Source: Flavobacterium sp. Root420
Lineage (GTDB): Bacteria > Bacteroidota > Bacteroidia > Flavobacteriales > Flavobacteriaceae
Assembly: GCF_001427905.1 (NCBI RefSeq)
Contig: NZ_LMEF01000032.1
Location: 96,314 to 160,313 of the forward strand
DNA: 64,000 nucleotides
Reading direction: 5' to 3'
The position numbers were made by a program, and so were the translations under genes. Numbering within the stretch: position 1 is the first letter of the stretch; each line of letters opens with the position of its first letter. This document shows, piece by piece, positions 53,282-61,177 of this stretch. Under the pieces are notes generated by a model that made no database searches, was not told where the DNA came from, and worked only from the letters and a program-made list of their open reading frames with translations.

Positions 53282-53327
53282 CATGTTCTTTTCATAAATA
53301 GAAAAGCTAATTGAAAAATAAAACACA

Positions 53328-54887
53328 ATGCCAAGAGAACTTTTACTTCAGGTAACTCCCGAAACAGCTGCAAACGAATTGTTGCTGAAAGACTATTTGT
53401 CTAAACAAATTAAAGTTTCTCCTAAAGAAATTCAACATATTACTATTTTAAAACGTTCGATTGACGCACGTCAAAAGACGATCAAAATCAATTTGAAAGT
53501 TATTATTTATCTGCAAGGCGAAGCTTTTCAGGAAACTAAAATCGAATTACCTCTATATAAAGATGTTTCTTCTGCACAGGAAGTAATTGTGGTTGGCGCT
53601 GGTCCGGCCGGACTTTTTGCAGCATTGCAATTAATTGAATTAGGCTTAAAACCCATTGTAATCGAACGCGGAAAAGACGTTCGTGGTCGCCGACGTGACT
53701 TAAAAGCAATCAATGTGGATCATTTAGTTAATGAAGATTCTAATTATTGTTTTGGAGAAGGCGGAGCTGGAACGTATTCTGACGGAAAATTATATACACG
53801 TTCTAAAAAACGTGGCGATGTAACCAGAATTTTAGAACTTTTAGTGGCTTTTGGAGCTTCTGGAGATATTTTGGTTGAAGCGCATCCGCATATCGGTACG
53901 AATAAATTACCTAAAATCATTGAAGATATCCGAAACAAAATCATCGAGTTTGGTGGACAGGTTTTGTTTGATACCCGTGTGACTGATATTTTGGTAAAAA
54001 ATAATGAAGTTGAAGGAATCGTAACGCAAACCGGAGACAAGGTTCTTGCGAATAAGTTAATCTTAGCGACCGGACATTCCGCGCGGGATATTTTTGAATT
54101 GTTAGATAAAAAGAAAATTTTTATAGAAGCAAAACCTTTTGCTTTGGGTGTTCGGGCAGAACATTCACAGCAATTAATTGACAGTATTCAATACAGCTGT
54201 GATTATCGTGGAGAACATTTACCTCCGGCGCCCTATTCTATCGTAAAACAAGTTAATGGACGAGGTATGTATTCGTTTTGCATGTGTCCGGGTGGTGTCA
54301 TTGCGCCTTGCGCAACGAGTCCGGGTGAAGTGGTAACCAACGGCTGGTCGCCATCGAAACGTGATCAGGTTACGGCAAACTCCGGAATCGTGATCGAATT
54401 GAAATTAGAAGATTTTAAGCCTTTTGCGAAATTTGGCGCTTTGGCCGGAATGGAATTTCAAAAAAGCATTGAACAAAAAGCCTGGCATTTGGCAGGTGAA
54501 ACTCAAAAGGTTCCGGCACAAAGGATGGTCGATTTTACTCAAAATAAAGTTTCGGCAGATATTCCGAAAACGTCGTATGTTCCGGGAACAACTTCGGTGG
54601 AAATGGGACAAGTTTTTCCGGGATTTTTATCTCAAATTTTGCGTGAAGGTTTTACAGAATTTGGAAAATCAATGCGTGGTTATTTAACAAACGAAGCAAT
54701 TTTACACGCTCCGGAAAGCAGAACTTCATCACCGGTCAGAATTCCGAGAGATCCTTTGACTTACGAGCATTTACAAATAAAAGGTTTGTATCCGTGTGGA
54801 GAAGGCGCAGGGTATGCAGGCGGCATTATATCTGCAGCGATTGATGGCGAAAAATGCGCTTTGATGATTGCTGAAACTTTGAAATAA
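53328..54887 (+). CDS. NAD(P)/FAD-dependent oxidoreductase (COG2509-like)
   Basis: 519-residue flavoprotein. An N-terminal domain of about 80 residues precedes the FAD-binding motif VIVVGAGPAGLFAALQL (GAGPAG at 90-95) and the RGRRRDLKAIN segment. Further on are NYCFGEGGAGTYSDGKLYTR, KLILATGHSARDIF and the closing EGAGYAGGIISAAIDG, which places the FAD pyrophosphate. This matches the uncharacterised FAD-dependent dehydrogenase group often listed with HI0933-like proteins. The substrate is unknown. It is cytoplasmic and monocistronic, with its own -7 box. Confidence 0.87.
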   Translation: MPRELLLQVTPETAANELLLKDYLSKQIKVSPKEIQHITILKRSIDARQKTIKINLKVIIYLQGEAFQETKIELPLYKDVSSAQEVIVVGAGPAGLFAALQLIELGLKPIVIERGKDVRGRRRDLKAINVDHLVNEDSNYCFGEGGAGTYSDGKLYTRSKKRGDVTRILELLVAFGASGDILVEAHPHIGTNKLPKIIEDIRNKIIEFGGQVLFDTRVTDILVKNNEVEGIVTQTGDKVLANKLILATGHSARDIFELLDKKKIFIEAKPFALGVRAEHSQQLIDSIQYSCDYRGEHLPPAPYSIVKQVNGRGMYSFCMCPGGVIAPCATSPGEVVTNGWSPSKRDQVTANSGIVIELKLEDFKPFAKFGALAGMEFQKSIEQKAWHLAGETQKVPAQRMVDFTQNKVSADIPKTSYVPGTTSVEMGQVFPGFLSQILREGFTEFGKSMRGYLTNEAILHAPESRTSSPVRIPRDPLTYEHLQIKGLYPCGEGAGYAGGIISAAIDGEKCALMIAETLK

Positions 54888-54978
54888 TTAATTTATCAGA
54901 TTTTTTATTTATTTGAATATTCTTATATTTAATTCTTTAGTTATAAGAATTTCTAAAAAAAAAAACCTGTAAACTCTA

Positions 54979-56067
54979 ATGAAAAACTTTTTTTCTAATT
55001 TATTCGGTCGAAATAACGACCCGCAATCAATTATTTCTTTTGATATTATTGATTCAATTTATTCGCACTTATATAACGTGCAGGCAAGTCTTGAACTTAA
55101 AGTAAAAGGAATTAAGGAAGATGTATCGGTTAATTTATTTTATTTTCCCAGTTCATTAGATCATGAAGAAAGCAGAGCAGAAATTAAAAAAGCAGGCTTT
55201 AATAATTCTTATGAAGTTTTAAATGAGCTTTATAAAAAAATGGATATTGGAGTTCTTTCTCAGGATATAATAGACCAGGGATTAGAATATGATTTTATAC
55301 ACATTCAGTTTTATTCGGAGCCAACTTCTGATGAAAAAAAGTTCTTTAAGCGTTCCATAAAAAATTTCATTATCTTTTTTTGCTGTACCAATAGTTTAGA
55401 AACCAACGATTTTAAAATTTTATATTCAGGAACACATTTTTTCGATTATACAAAAGGATTGTTGGATAGTGAACTTTTAGATTTTAACACTCCAAAGAAT
55501 GAAAGTCAGGAAATAGCAATTAAAGATTTTAAGTTGGTTTTACAGGGAATCTGCCAATATTTAAATATTGAAATTTCGCAAAGTATTGCACTTCCTTCAT
55601 TAGAAAATTTAATAGAAATTGAAGACGTTAAAGTTGAGACTTTTGAAGAATTTATCAAATTAGTTTCAAGAGGAAATGCAGACGATAAACTGGTTAAAAA
55701 ACAATCGAAAAAGCTTTTAAAGAATTTTAAAAAGGGACCGGATAATTATCACGAATCGGTTGAAGCACACTGGGGTCTTTTTGATAGTGTGGATTGCTGG
55801 AACAGCGATTGGAAATTTGATCCGGAAGATGCTGAGCATTTCATTTCAGAAATGATTGGTCAGGATCTTAATTTTGCATATCCGGAAGAAACATATAGTC
55901 ATAATTTGTTTCCTTATATTCAATCAGCATTAGAAAAATTAGATTTGGAATTAATGACTTATGACACACATGGAGATAATTATTTGTTTTTTGTAGCAAA
56001 TAAAAGTGATGTAGGCAGGATTTTAGCATTGTCTGAGTTGACGAAGATTGAGATTAATCAGTTATAG
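54979..56067 (+). CDS. uncharacterised protein, possible DUF6630-like C-terminus
   Basis: 362-residue soluble protein, no signal peptide. The first 200 residues match nothing I recognise. The last 110 (WGLFDSVDCWNSDWKFDPEDAEHFISEM, then LELMTYDTHGDNYLFFVANKSDV) recall DUF6630-type domains, with a W-DPEDAE segment and a TYDTHGDNY-FF motif. Such proteins are often of unknown function and may be immunity- or SMI1-like. The 91-base upstream gap has no clear promoter box. It converges with the quinone reductase gene, with a long palindrome between them. Confidence 0.7.
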   Translation: MKNFFSNLFGRNNDPQSIISFDIIDSIYSHLYNVQASLELKVKGIKEDVSVNLFYFPSSLDHEESRAEIKKAGFNNSYEVLNELYKKMDIGVLSQDIIDQGLEYDFIHIQFYSEPTSDEKKFFKRSIKNFIIFFCCTNSLETNDFKILYSGTHFFDYTKGLLDSELLDFNTPKNESQEIAIKDFKLVLQGICQYLNIEISQSIALPSLENLIEIEDVKVETFEEFIKLVSRGNADDKLVKKQSKKLLKNFKKGPDNYHESVEAHWGLFDSVDCWNSDWKFDPEDAEHFISEMIGQDLNFAYPEETYSHNLFPYIQSALEKLDLELMTYDTHGDNYLFFVANKSDVGRILALSELTKIEINQL

Positions 56068-56084
56068 TATAAAACGAAAAAAAA

Positions 56085-56135
56085 TCGCCACGAATTCACG
56101 AATTTTAATTTTAATAATTCGTGAATTCGTGGCGA
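56085..56135. repeat. 20-bp perfect palindrome (GCCACGAATTCACGAATT type), terminator for the minus-strand gene
   Basis: The arm at 56085-56104 is the exact reverse complement of 56116-56135, with an 11-base loop; each arm contains CACGAATT twice. Eight A residues precede it, so a minus-strand transcript from the quinone reductase gene would see stem then U-run. No T-run follows on the plus strand. A related palindrome lies on the other side of the same gene. Confidence 0.8.
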
Positions 56136-56161
56136 AAAAACTTTATATCAGTTCTTATTTT

Positions 56162-57121
56162 TTACGGAATCAGAATTATTTTCCCGGTACTTTTTCGGCT
56201 TTCGAGATAATCATGTGCCAGTTTTCCTTCGGATAATTTGAAAGATGTTGGAGTTGAAAGCGTAATTTTTCCTTCGATAATCCAATTGAATAATTGATTG
56301 GCTCTTTTGATTCGTTCTTCTTTTGAATTTAAATAACTCCATAAATCGCCGCCCGTTAAAGTTTTAGAACCGTCCATTAGCATTCTTGGATCTACAGGTT
56401 TTGGATCACCGCCTGCCATTCCGAAGAAAACGACCTGACCACATTCTTTTGTGACTTCAAAACTTTCCATTAATGTACTTCCTATACTGTCATAAACAAC
56501 ATCAACACCATTTGGGATTATTTTGAAAACTTGTGATTTCCAATCATCATTATAAAGAAAAACATGATCAGCACCTAGTTCAATGGCAACCTTTGCTTTG
56601 TCTGCTGATGAGGTTAAACCGATAACATTAGCGTCCAAAAGTTTGCTGATTTGTATTAGTGTCTGGCCGACTCCGCCAGCAACCGCATGAATTAAAACCG
56701 TTTCTCCTTTTGTAGTTTTGTGACTGTCGGTCGCTAGATAATGTGCGGTTAAACCTTGTAATAAAATAGCCGCGGCAGTTTCAAAAGAAATCGTTTCAGG
56801 TAACGGTAAAACGTGATTTGTGTTTACGGCAACTAGTTCGGCATTGGCGAAAGGAACATCGGCGAAAGCCACACGATCTCCAATTTTATATTCAGAATGA
56901 TTATTAGTATCAACTACAATTCCGGCTCCTTCATAACCTGCAATATATGGCGGATTTCCTTTTAAATGATAATTTCCCTTTCGTCTGTAAACATCAGCAA
57001 AATTCAATCCGATGGCTTTCATTTCGACTAAAATTTCATCGTTTTTTAATTGCGGATCCGGAATTTCGATGTATTCTAAAACATCAGAATTCCCGAAAGA
57101 AGAAAAGGTAAGTGCTTTCAT
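56162..57121 (-). CDS. NADPH:quinone reductase/zinc-type alcohol dehydrogenase-like protein
   Basis: 319-residue MDR-superfamily oxidoreductase. The N-terminal GroES-like part has MKALTFSSFGNSDVLEY, GLNFADVYRRKGNY and PYIAGYEGAGIV; the Rossmann part has VLIHAVAGGVGQTLIQISK for NADPH and DVVYDSIGSTLM. The structural-zinc cysteines are absent, as in QOR-type quinone reductases. The frame extends eight codons upstream, but the start at 57121 (MKALTF) matches the family. The gene is bracketed by two long palindromes. A short -7-like TACTTTG lies upstream on the minus strand. Confidence 0.88.
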   Translation of the reverse strand: MKALTFSSFGNSDVLEYIEIPDPQLKNDEILVEMKAIGLNFADVYRRKGNYHLKGNPPYIAGYEGAGIVVDTNNHSEYKIGDRVAFADVPFANAELVAVNTNHVLPLPETISFETAAAILLQGLTAHYLATDSHKTTKGETVLIHAVAGGVGQTLIQISKLLDANVIGLTSSADKAKVAIELGADHVFLYNDDWKSQVFKIIPNGVDVVYDSIGSTLMESFEVTKECGQVVFFGMAGGDPKPVDPRMLMDGSKTLTGGDLWSYLNSKEERIKRANQLFNWIIEGKITLSTPTSFKLSEGKLAHDYLESRKSTGKIILIP

Positions 57122-57195
57122 TTTTTTTAAATTTTGAGGATACAAAGTACGGTAAAATTCAGTGGAAGTTTAAAAAGCTTTTCTTAAAACTGCAT

Positions 57196-57238
57196 AAAAA
57201 AACCTAGTTTGAAATTGAAACGAGGTTTTGTTTTTTTT
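57196..57238. terminator. bidirectional hairpin terminator
   Basis: AAAACCTAGTTT (57199-57210) pairs with AAACGAGGTTTT (57218-57229) with one mismatch and a seven-base loop. Both sides are flanked by runs giving U-tracts (seven A to the left, eight T to the right). It would end the minus-strand aminopeptidase transcript. No plus-strand gene lies close upstream. Confidence 0.7.
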
Positions 57239-57320
57239 GCCACAGATTAAAAGATTAAAAAAGATTTTTTGGCTTAAGTCTAATTATTATAATCTGCGAA
57301 AATCTTTTAATCTGTGGCAA
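57237..57320. repeat. 20-bp perfect inverted repeat (GCCACAGATTAAAAGATT type)
   Basis: TTGCCACAGATTAAAAGATT (57237-57256) is the exact reverse complement of 57301-57320, separated by 44 bases that hold a further AATCTGCGAAAATC remnant. It lies just after the aminopeptidase stop. The design (GCCAC outer end, repeated ATT core) parallels the palindrome at 56085-56135. Confidence 0.8.
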
Positions 57321-57328
57321 GAAATAAT

Positions 57329-58732
57329 TTATATTTTTGGAAATTTCATGTCATTGAAAGTACTTTTCTGCGCTGCCATTTTTTCAACATCCTCCCATTT
57401 TCTTGGCGACTCGACAGAAAGATTTTCATAGGAATCTTTTTTGATAGCGATATCATCTTCGATACGAACACCAATATTCCACCACTTTTTATCGCATTTA
57501 CTGTTTGCCGGAATATAAATTCCCGGTTCAACAGTCAGAATCATATTTTCTTTTAAATTGCCTCCGTAATTTCCTTTATCATGAACATCCAAACCAAGAA
57601 AATGTGAGCATCCGTGCGGATAATAAATTCTGGAATCCTGGGGATCTGTGATGATTCCAAGCTTAATTAATCCTGCTGTGATCACCTCTCTTGATTTTGT
57701 ATTTAAATCCTGAATGCGAGTTCCTTCTTTACAAATTTTGAAAACTTCTTCCTGAGCATCATAAACCAATTGATAAATGGCTTTTTGTTCTTCGGTAAAT
57801 TTTCCGTTTGCCGGAATGGTTCTGGTAACATCAGCAGAATAACCATGATATTCAGAGCCGACATCCATCAACAATAATTGATTGTCCATTTTTGTGCTGT
57901 TGTTTTCGCCATAATGCAAAATACATCCATTTGCTCCAACACCAACAATTGGCGGATAACCTTCGCCTTCGGCGCCATATTTTCTATGGATATAGGCATG
58001 GATTCCGTCTGCTTCATTTTCGCTCATATCAGGACCAACGGCTTTCATGACTTCGTTGTGAGCAACACAGGAAAGTTTAACGGTTTTACGCATTAAATTC
58101 ATTTCTTCCGGAGTTTTGATTTCACGAAGTGCGTTTGTGATGCTTGAAAATAACTTTATTGATGCTTCGTTTTGGTTGGTGATTTCCGCTTTGCTTTTAA
58201 AAATTTGCAGCAGACCAAAAAGATCAAATCCACTTTTATTTCCTTCAAGATCTGTCGGAATTTTGTCATAAATGATTTGGTCAAATTTCTTAAAATCTAT
58301 TTTAAAAGCATTAAAGTCGCTGCCATTATAAACGTTAGAAAAACCTAATCTAGATGTAGCGCCTTCGATACCTAAACGTCTTCCTGTCCAAATTTCTTTT
58401 TGTGCATTTCTTTCTCTCACAAAAAGAACTTCAGTGTATTTTTCGACTCCTTGTGGTTCTTTAAATAGTAATAAAACACCATCCGGTTCTTTATACCCAG
58501 TCAGGTAATACATATCCGGATTTTGGTGAAAATTGTAATTAACATCTTTAGAAAAGACTCTTTCCGGATAAGAGAAAACTACGGCAACTGAATTAGCAGG
58601 CATTAGATTTCTAAAGGCTTCACGTCGACCTTTATGAAATTCTTTTGAAAGATAATCTGTCGGAAGGTTTTCTTGTGCCTGAATAGCGATAGCACTAATT
58701 AATAAAGTAAAAAATAAAAGAAATTGCTTCAT
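57329..58732 (-). CDS. pepP: secreted Xaa-Pro aminopeptidase (M24B)
   Basis: 467 residues with a signal peptide (about 1-19, ending AIQAQ), an aminopeptidase P N-terminal domain (YPERVF, PDMYYLTGYKEPDGVLLL) and an M24 catalytic domain. Metal ligands are readable: LLMDVGSEYHGYSADVTRT (two Asp), YPHGCSHFLGLDVHD (His), TVEPGIY (Glu) and GVRIEDDIAI (Glu). It removes N-terminal residues preceding proline, here outside the cytoplasm, which is usual for Bacteroidota. A bidirectional terminator and a palindrome follow the stop. Confidence 0.92.
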   Translation of the reverse strand: MKQFLLFFTLLISAIAIQAQENLPTDYLSKEFHKGRREAFRNLMPANSVAVVFSYPERVFSKDVNYNFHQNPDMYYLTGYKEPDGVLLLFKEPQGVEKYTEVLFVRERNAQKEIWTGRRLGIEGATSRLGFSNVYNGSDFNAFKIDFKKFDQIIYDKIPTDLEGNKSGFDLFGLLQIFKSKAEITNQNEASIKLFSSITNALREIKTPEEMNLMRKTVKLSCVAHNEVMKAVGPDMSENEADGIHAYIHRKYGAEGEGYPPIVGVGANGCILHYGENNSTKMDNQLLLMDVGSEYHGYSADVTRTIPANGKFTEEQKAIYQLVYDAQEEVFKICKEGTRIQDLNTKSREVITAGLIKLGIITDPQDSRIYYPHGCSHFLGLDVHDKGNYGGNLKENMILTVEPGIYIPANSKCDKKWWNIGVRIEDDIAIKKDSYENLSVESPRKWEDVEKMAAQKSTFNDMKFPKI

Positions 58733-58850
58733 TTTTTTGATTTTTTATTGATGATTTTAGTTTTTTATAATCGCAAATTACAAAAAAAATGCAATCATAT
58801 GTTTTTTAATCCCATAGGTATGTCATGTTTACGATTAATAATACCTGTTG

Positions 58851-58920
58851 AAAAAAGCTCCAGCGGAGCGATATGACTTTTATAATGATCAATGACATGT
58901 AGCTCCGCTGGAGCTTTTTT
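58851..58920. repeat. 19-bp perfect palindrome (GCTCCAGCGGAGC type)
   Basis: AAAAAAGCTCCAGCGGAGC (58851-58869) is the exact reverse complement of GCTCCGCTGGAGCTTTTTT (58902-58920), with a 32-base loop. A T-run is included on either strand, so a terminator function is possible, but no gene ends nearby on the plus strand and the aminopeptidase starts on the other side. Confidence 0.8.
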
Positions 58921-58949
58921 TAACCTTATAATTGTTGGCTATAAATATT

Positions 58950-58966
58950 ATGCTCCTCTGGAGCAT
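58950..58966. repeat. small palindrome ATGCTCC-TCT-GGAGCAT
   Basis: A seven-base perfect stem with a three-base loop, 29 bases beyond the large GCTCC palindrome and sharing its GCTCC/GGAGC core, probably a degraded second copy of the same element. Confidence 0.6.
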
Positions 58967-58988
58967 GCAAAAGATGAAAAAACTATAC

Positions 58989-59020
58989 TTAGAATCTTAG
59001 TCACTTAGCATCTCAGTATC
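58989..59020. repeat. array of four 8-base units (TTAGNATC type)
   Basis: Consecutive units TTAGAATC, TTAGTCAC, TTAGCATC, TCAGTATC in exact 8-base phase, followed by a T-run. Confidence 0.7.
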
Positions 59021-59210
59021 TTTTTGTTTAAATATTTGATCTGTAGCTTTTTAAATTAAAATGATGTAACTTAGAGATCAGAAATTGCACTTTAATAATG
59101 AAATCAGAGGTCTTTTACGAAATATTAAATTTTATAAAACTTGCTGCCGGGCACGAATATTGAGAAGGAAATATTTTGTAAAACAATTTTAATCTTAAAA
59201 AGTAAATTTT

Positions 59211-59648
59211 ATGAAAAAATATACAATTGCAGTCGTTTCAGTTTTAACCTTATTACTTACTTCATGTATGGCATCAAAAGAAGCCAAAAGCACAGCCAAT
59301 ATTTACGATACAACCTGGGAATTAGAATATATTTCCGGACCAAGAATTGCTTTTGAAGGATTGTATCCAAATAAAAAGCCACAAATTACTTTTGACCAGA
59401 AAGAAACAAAAGTTTATGGTAATAATGGATGTAACGGATATAGTGCACCCTATACTCTAAATGGAAAATCTTTAACTTTTGGAGAACCTGGACCAACAAC
59501 AATGATGTTTTGCGATGGCGGAGGAGAACAGCAGTTTTTACAGCAAATGAAAAAAATAACAAGTTATTCTATTGATAAAGACGGAAAACTAAATTTAATT
59601 CAGGACGATGTGCCAATGATGAGATTTAAAAAAGGGGCTAAACAATAG
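59211..59648 (+). CDS. META-domain (HslJ-like) lipoprotein
   Basis: 145 residues. The N-terminus is a lipoprotein signal with lipobox LLTSC (Cys19). The remainder fits the META domain: YDTTWELEYISGPRIAF, PQITFDQKETKVYGNNGCNGYSAPYTLNG and GPTTMMFCDGGGEQQFLQQM, with the usual NGCNxY motif and a possible disulfide. HslJ-type proteins are linked to stress or novobiocin tolerance in E. coli; the precise role is unknown. It is followed by a strong terminator shared with msrA. Confidence 0.88.
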   Translation: MKKYTIAVVSVLTLLLTSCMASKEAKSTANIYDTTWELEYISGPRIAFEGLYPNKKPQITFDQKETKVYGNNGCNGYSAPYTLNGKSLTFGEPGPTTMMFCDGGGEQQFLQQMKKITSYSIDKDGKLNLIQDDVPMMRFKKGAKQ

Positions 59649-59670
59649 TTTTAAAAATCAATATAAAAGA

Positions 59671-59704
59671 AAAGGGAAATGAGTTACTTCATTTCCCTTT
59701 TTTT
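59671..59704. terminator. bidirectional terminator between META gene and msrA
   Basis: AAAGGGAAATGA (59671-59682) and TCATTTCCCTTT (59689-59700) form a 12-bp perfect stem with a six-base loop, followed by further T residues. On the minus strand an interrupted U-rich run (CTTTTCTTTT) follows. It serves the META gene and msrA, which converge here. Confidence 0.88.
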
Positions 59705-59710
59705 ATGGTT

Positions 59711-60319
59711 TTATTTCTTTTTGAGTTTGTCTTTAAAGACTTTTTCGAATTTTTCTAGTTTTGGCTGAATTACCATTTTGCAATACGGCTGACTTTTGTT
59801 GTTTGCATAATAATTCTGATGATAATCTTCTGCTTTGTAAAACTTTTTAAAAGGTTCTACTTTTGTTACAATCGGACTACTATATACTTTTGCTTTGTTG
59901 AGTTCAGCAATAATGCTTTGAGCTGCTTTTCTTTGTTCGTCGTTTTTATAAAAAATCACAGATCGATATTGTGTTCCAACATCGGCACCCTGACGGTTTA
60001 AAGTTGTCGGATCGTGAACCGTAAAGAAAACCTTGAAAATTTCATTGATATCCGTTACAGTTTTGTCGTAAGTTATCTGAACAACTTCGGCGTGACCTGT
60101 TTCACCTGTGCAAACTTCTTCATAAGTAGGATTGGCAACATTTCCCCCGGAGAAACCGGAAACAACAGATTTTACTCCGTCTAAATTTTCGTAAACTGCT
60201 TCAACACACCAGTAACATCCTCCGCCAAGCGTTATTGTTTCAAGGTTTGAAGCTTTTTTGTTTTGTGCAAATCCGTTTAAGGATAAAGCAAAAAGGCAAA
60301 TTAAAATGGTATTTTTCAT
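59711..60319 (-). CDS. msrA: exported peptide-methionine (S)-S-oxide reductase MsrA
   Basis: 202 residues. The start at 60319 gives a clean signal peptide (MKNTILICLFALSLNGFAQ); the longer frame to 60358 would add 13 residues overlapping msrB and hide it. The catalytic motif is GGCYWCVEAVY (GCYWC in place of the common GCFWC), with GFSGG, GHAEVVQITYD, TLNRQGADVGTQYRS and YHQNY following. It reduces the S-epimer of methionine sulfoxide in proteins outside the cytoplasm. It follows msrB on the same strand after seven bases, forming an oxidative-repair pair. Confidence 0.93.
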   Translation of the reverse strand: MKNTILICLFALSLNGFAQNKKASNLETITLGGGCYWCVEAVYENLDGVKSVVSGFSGGNVANPTYEEVCTGETGHAEVVQITYDKTVTDINEIFKVFFTVHDPTTLNRQGADVGTQYRSVIFYKNDEQRKAAQSIIAELNKAKVYSSPIVTKVEPFKKFYKAEDYHQNYYANNKSQPYCKMVIQPKLEKFEKVFKDKLKKK

Positions 60320-60326
60320 TTTCGTG

Positions 60327-60881
60327 TTATTTGTTATCAGGAATAAAGTCAAGGGCAATTGAGTTCATGCAATAGCGTTTTCCGGTTGGCTCAGGACCAT
60401 CATCAAATAAATGACCTAAATGCCCGCCGCAACGTCCGCAAAGGGCTTCGGTTCTTTCCATTCCAAGTGAGTTGTCTTCTTTGTAAACCACACTTTTTTT
60501 GTTGTCCTGTTCAAAAAAACTTGGCCAGCCGCAACTGCTTGCAAATTTGGCTCCGGACCTAAAGAGTTTGTTGCCGCACGAAGCGCAATAGTAAGTTCCT
60601 TTTTCATCAGTGTTCCAGTATTTTCCTGTAAAAGGCCTTTCGGTATCAGCTTCACGCATTACAGCGTAAACATCTTCCGGCAATACTTTTTTCCACTCTG
60701 CATTGCTTACATGCAGTACGGTTGTGTCAGTATTTGAATAATATGGATTTCCGGGTTTATTGATTTTGTTTTCCATAACAATGGTTTTTGTGTTTTGCTT
60801 TTTTGTTGATTGGCCGCATGCCTGCAAAATAAAAAGCGGAATTAAAAAGCAAAGGCTGAAAAATTGAGTTCTTGTTTTCAT
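60327..60881 (-). CDS. msrB: lipoprotein peptide-methionine (R)-S-oxide reductase MsrB
   Basis: 184 residues with a lipoprotein signal (lipobox LQAC, Cys22) and a short linker. The MsrB domain starts near 58 (SNAEWKKVLPEDVYAVMREADTE). Zinc cysteines are in CASCG and CGRCGGH; the catalytic Cys is in GKRYCMNSIAL. It repairs the R-epimer of methionine sulfoxide, anchored in the envelope, with msrA seven bases downstream. A perfect -7 box lies 30-37 bases upstream. Confidence 0.93.
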   Translation of the reverse strand: MKTRTQFFSLCFLIPLFILQACGQSTKKQNTKTIVMENKINKPGNPYYSNTDTTVLHVSNAEWKKVLPEDVYAVMREADTERPFTGKYWNTDEKGTYYCASCGNKLFRSGAKFASSCGWPSFFEQDNKKSVVYKEDNSLGMERTEALCGRCGGHLGHLFDDGPEPTGKRYCMNSIALDFIPDNK

Positions 60882-60910
60882 AATTTTTGTGAGGCTTTAA
60901 TTTTGTAAGC

Positions 60911-60918
60911 CAAAGGTA
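60911..60918 (-). promoter_or_regulatory. -7 box (TACCTTTG) of msrB-msrA
   Basis: On the minus strand TACCTTTG matches TAnnTTTG exactly, 30-37 bases before the msrB start. A TTTC at 60936-60939 is a weak -33 candidate with a 17-base spacer. Confidence 0.5.
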
Positions 60919-61130
60919 CGACGAGAGTTAGTTTCGAAATGTCGGCTAATTTACAATTGAGTTTTTTTTAAGTATGTTTTAACTTTTTTTTATTTACGTA
61001 AAAGCTGCGCATATAGTTTTTTAAGCTTATTTTTAAGGGATTTTAAATAAATAGCTGTTTTTAAAGTTTTGAATATTAAAGACTTGTGAAAATGAGGGCT
61101 CGTTAAACTTTTCACAATCTCTATCAGGAT

Positions 61131-61161
61131 TTTCAAAGCATTTCTTTTTTCGTATTTTTGT
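61131..61161 (+). promoter_or_regulatory. promoter of idi
   Basis: TTTC (61131-61134), exactly 19 bases, then TATTTTTG (61154-61161): one mismatch to TTTG-N19-TAnnTTTG. The ATG is 17 bases beyond, implying a very short leader. Confidence 0.6.
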
Positions 61162-61177
61162 TTGTACAAAACGCCAT

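Larger units (their letters stand above)
58733..59210. other. 478-base intergenic region with structured repeats
   Basis: No convincing gene. It holds a large GCTCC palindrome, a small second one and an array of four 8-base units, listed separately. AGGTAT and ATACCT, about 19 bases apart just before the palindrome (58816-58846), could form an additional short stem. A frame from 59141 runs into the META gene in another phase and is judged a shadow. Confidence 0.7.
60882..61177. other. divergent intergenic region between msrB and idi
   Basis: 296 bases, no gene seen. It holds the msrB -7 box on one side and the idi promoter on the other. The middle (60950-61080) is a plain A+T-rich stretch without evident repeats. 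Confidence 0.6.

Noticed and set aside
54424..54687. 87-residue plus-strand frame inside the FAD oxidoreductase gene
   Set aside because: Alternative phase of a well-supported gene; composition is Lys/Phe/Arg-rich as expected for a shadow.
56085..57320. Phage or transposon attachment sites around the quinone reductase gene
   Set aside because: No integrase or transposase is nearby, and the two elements are similar in design but not in sequence, so they are not direct-repeat att sites.
57314..57556. 80-residue plus-strand frame opposite the aminopeptidase gene
   Set aside because: It covers the metal-binding C-terminus of the peptidase on the other strand and starts in the palindrome; no support.
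59141..59356. 71-residue plus-strand frame overlapping the META gene
   Set aside because: It runs out of phase into the signal peptide region of the META lipoprotein and has no motif of its own.
60416..60655. 79-residue minus-strand frame within msrB
   Set aside because: Same strand, different phase, completely inside the zinc and catalytic region of msrB; a shadow.
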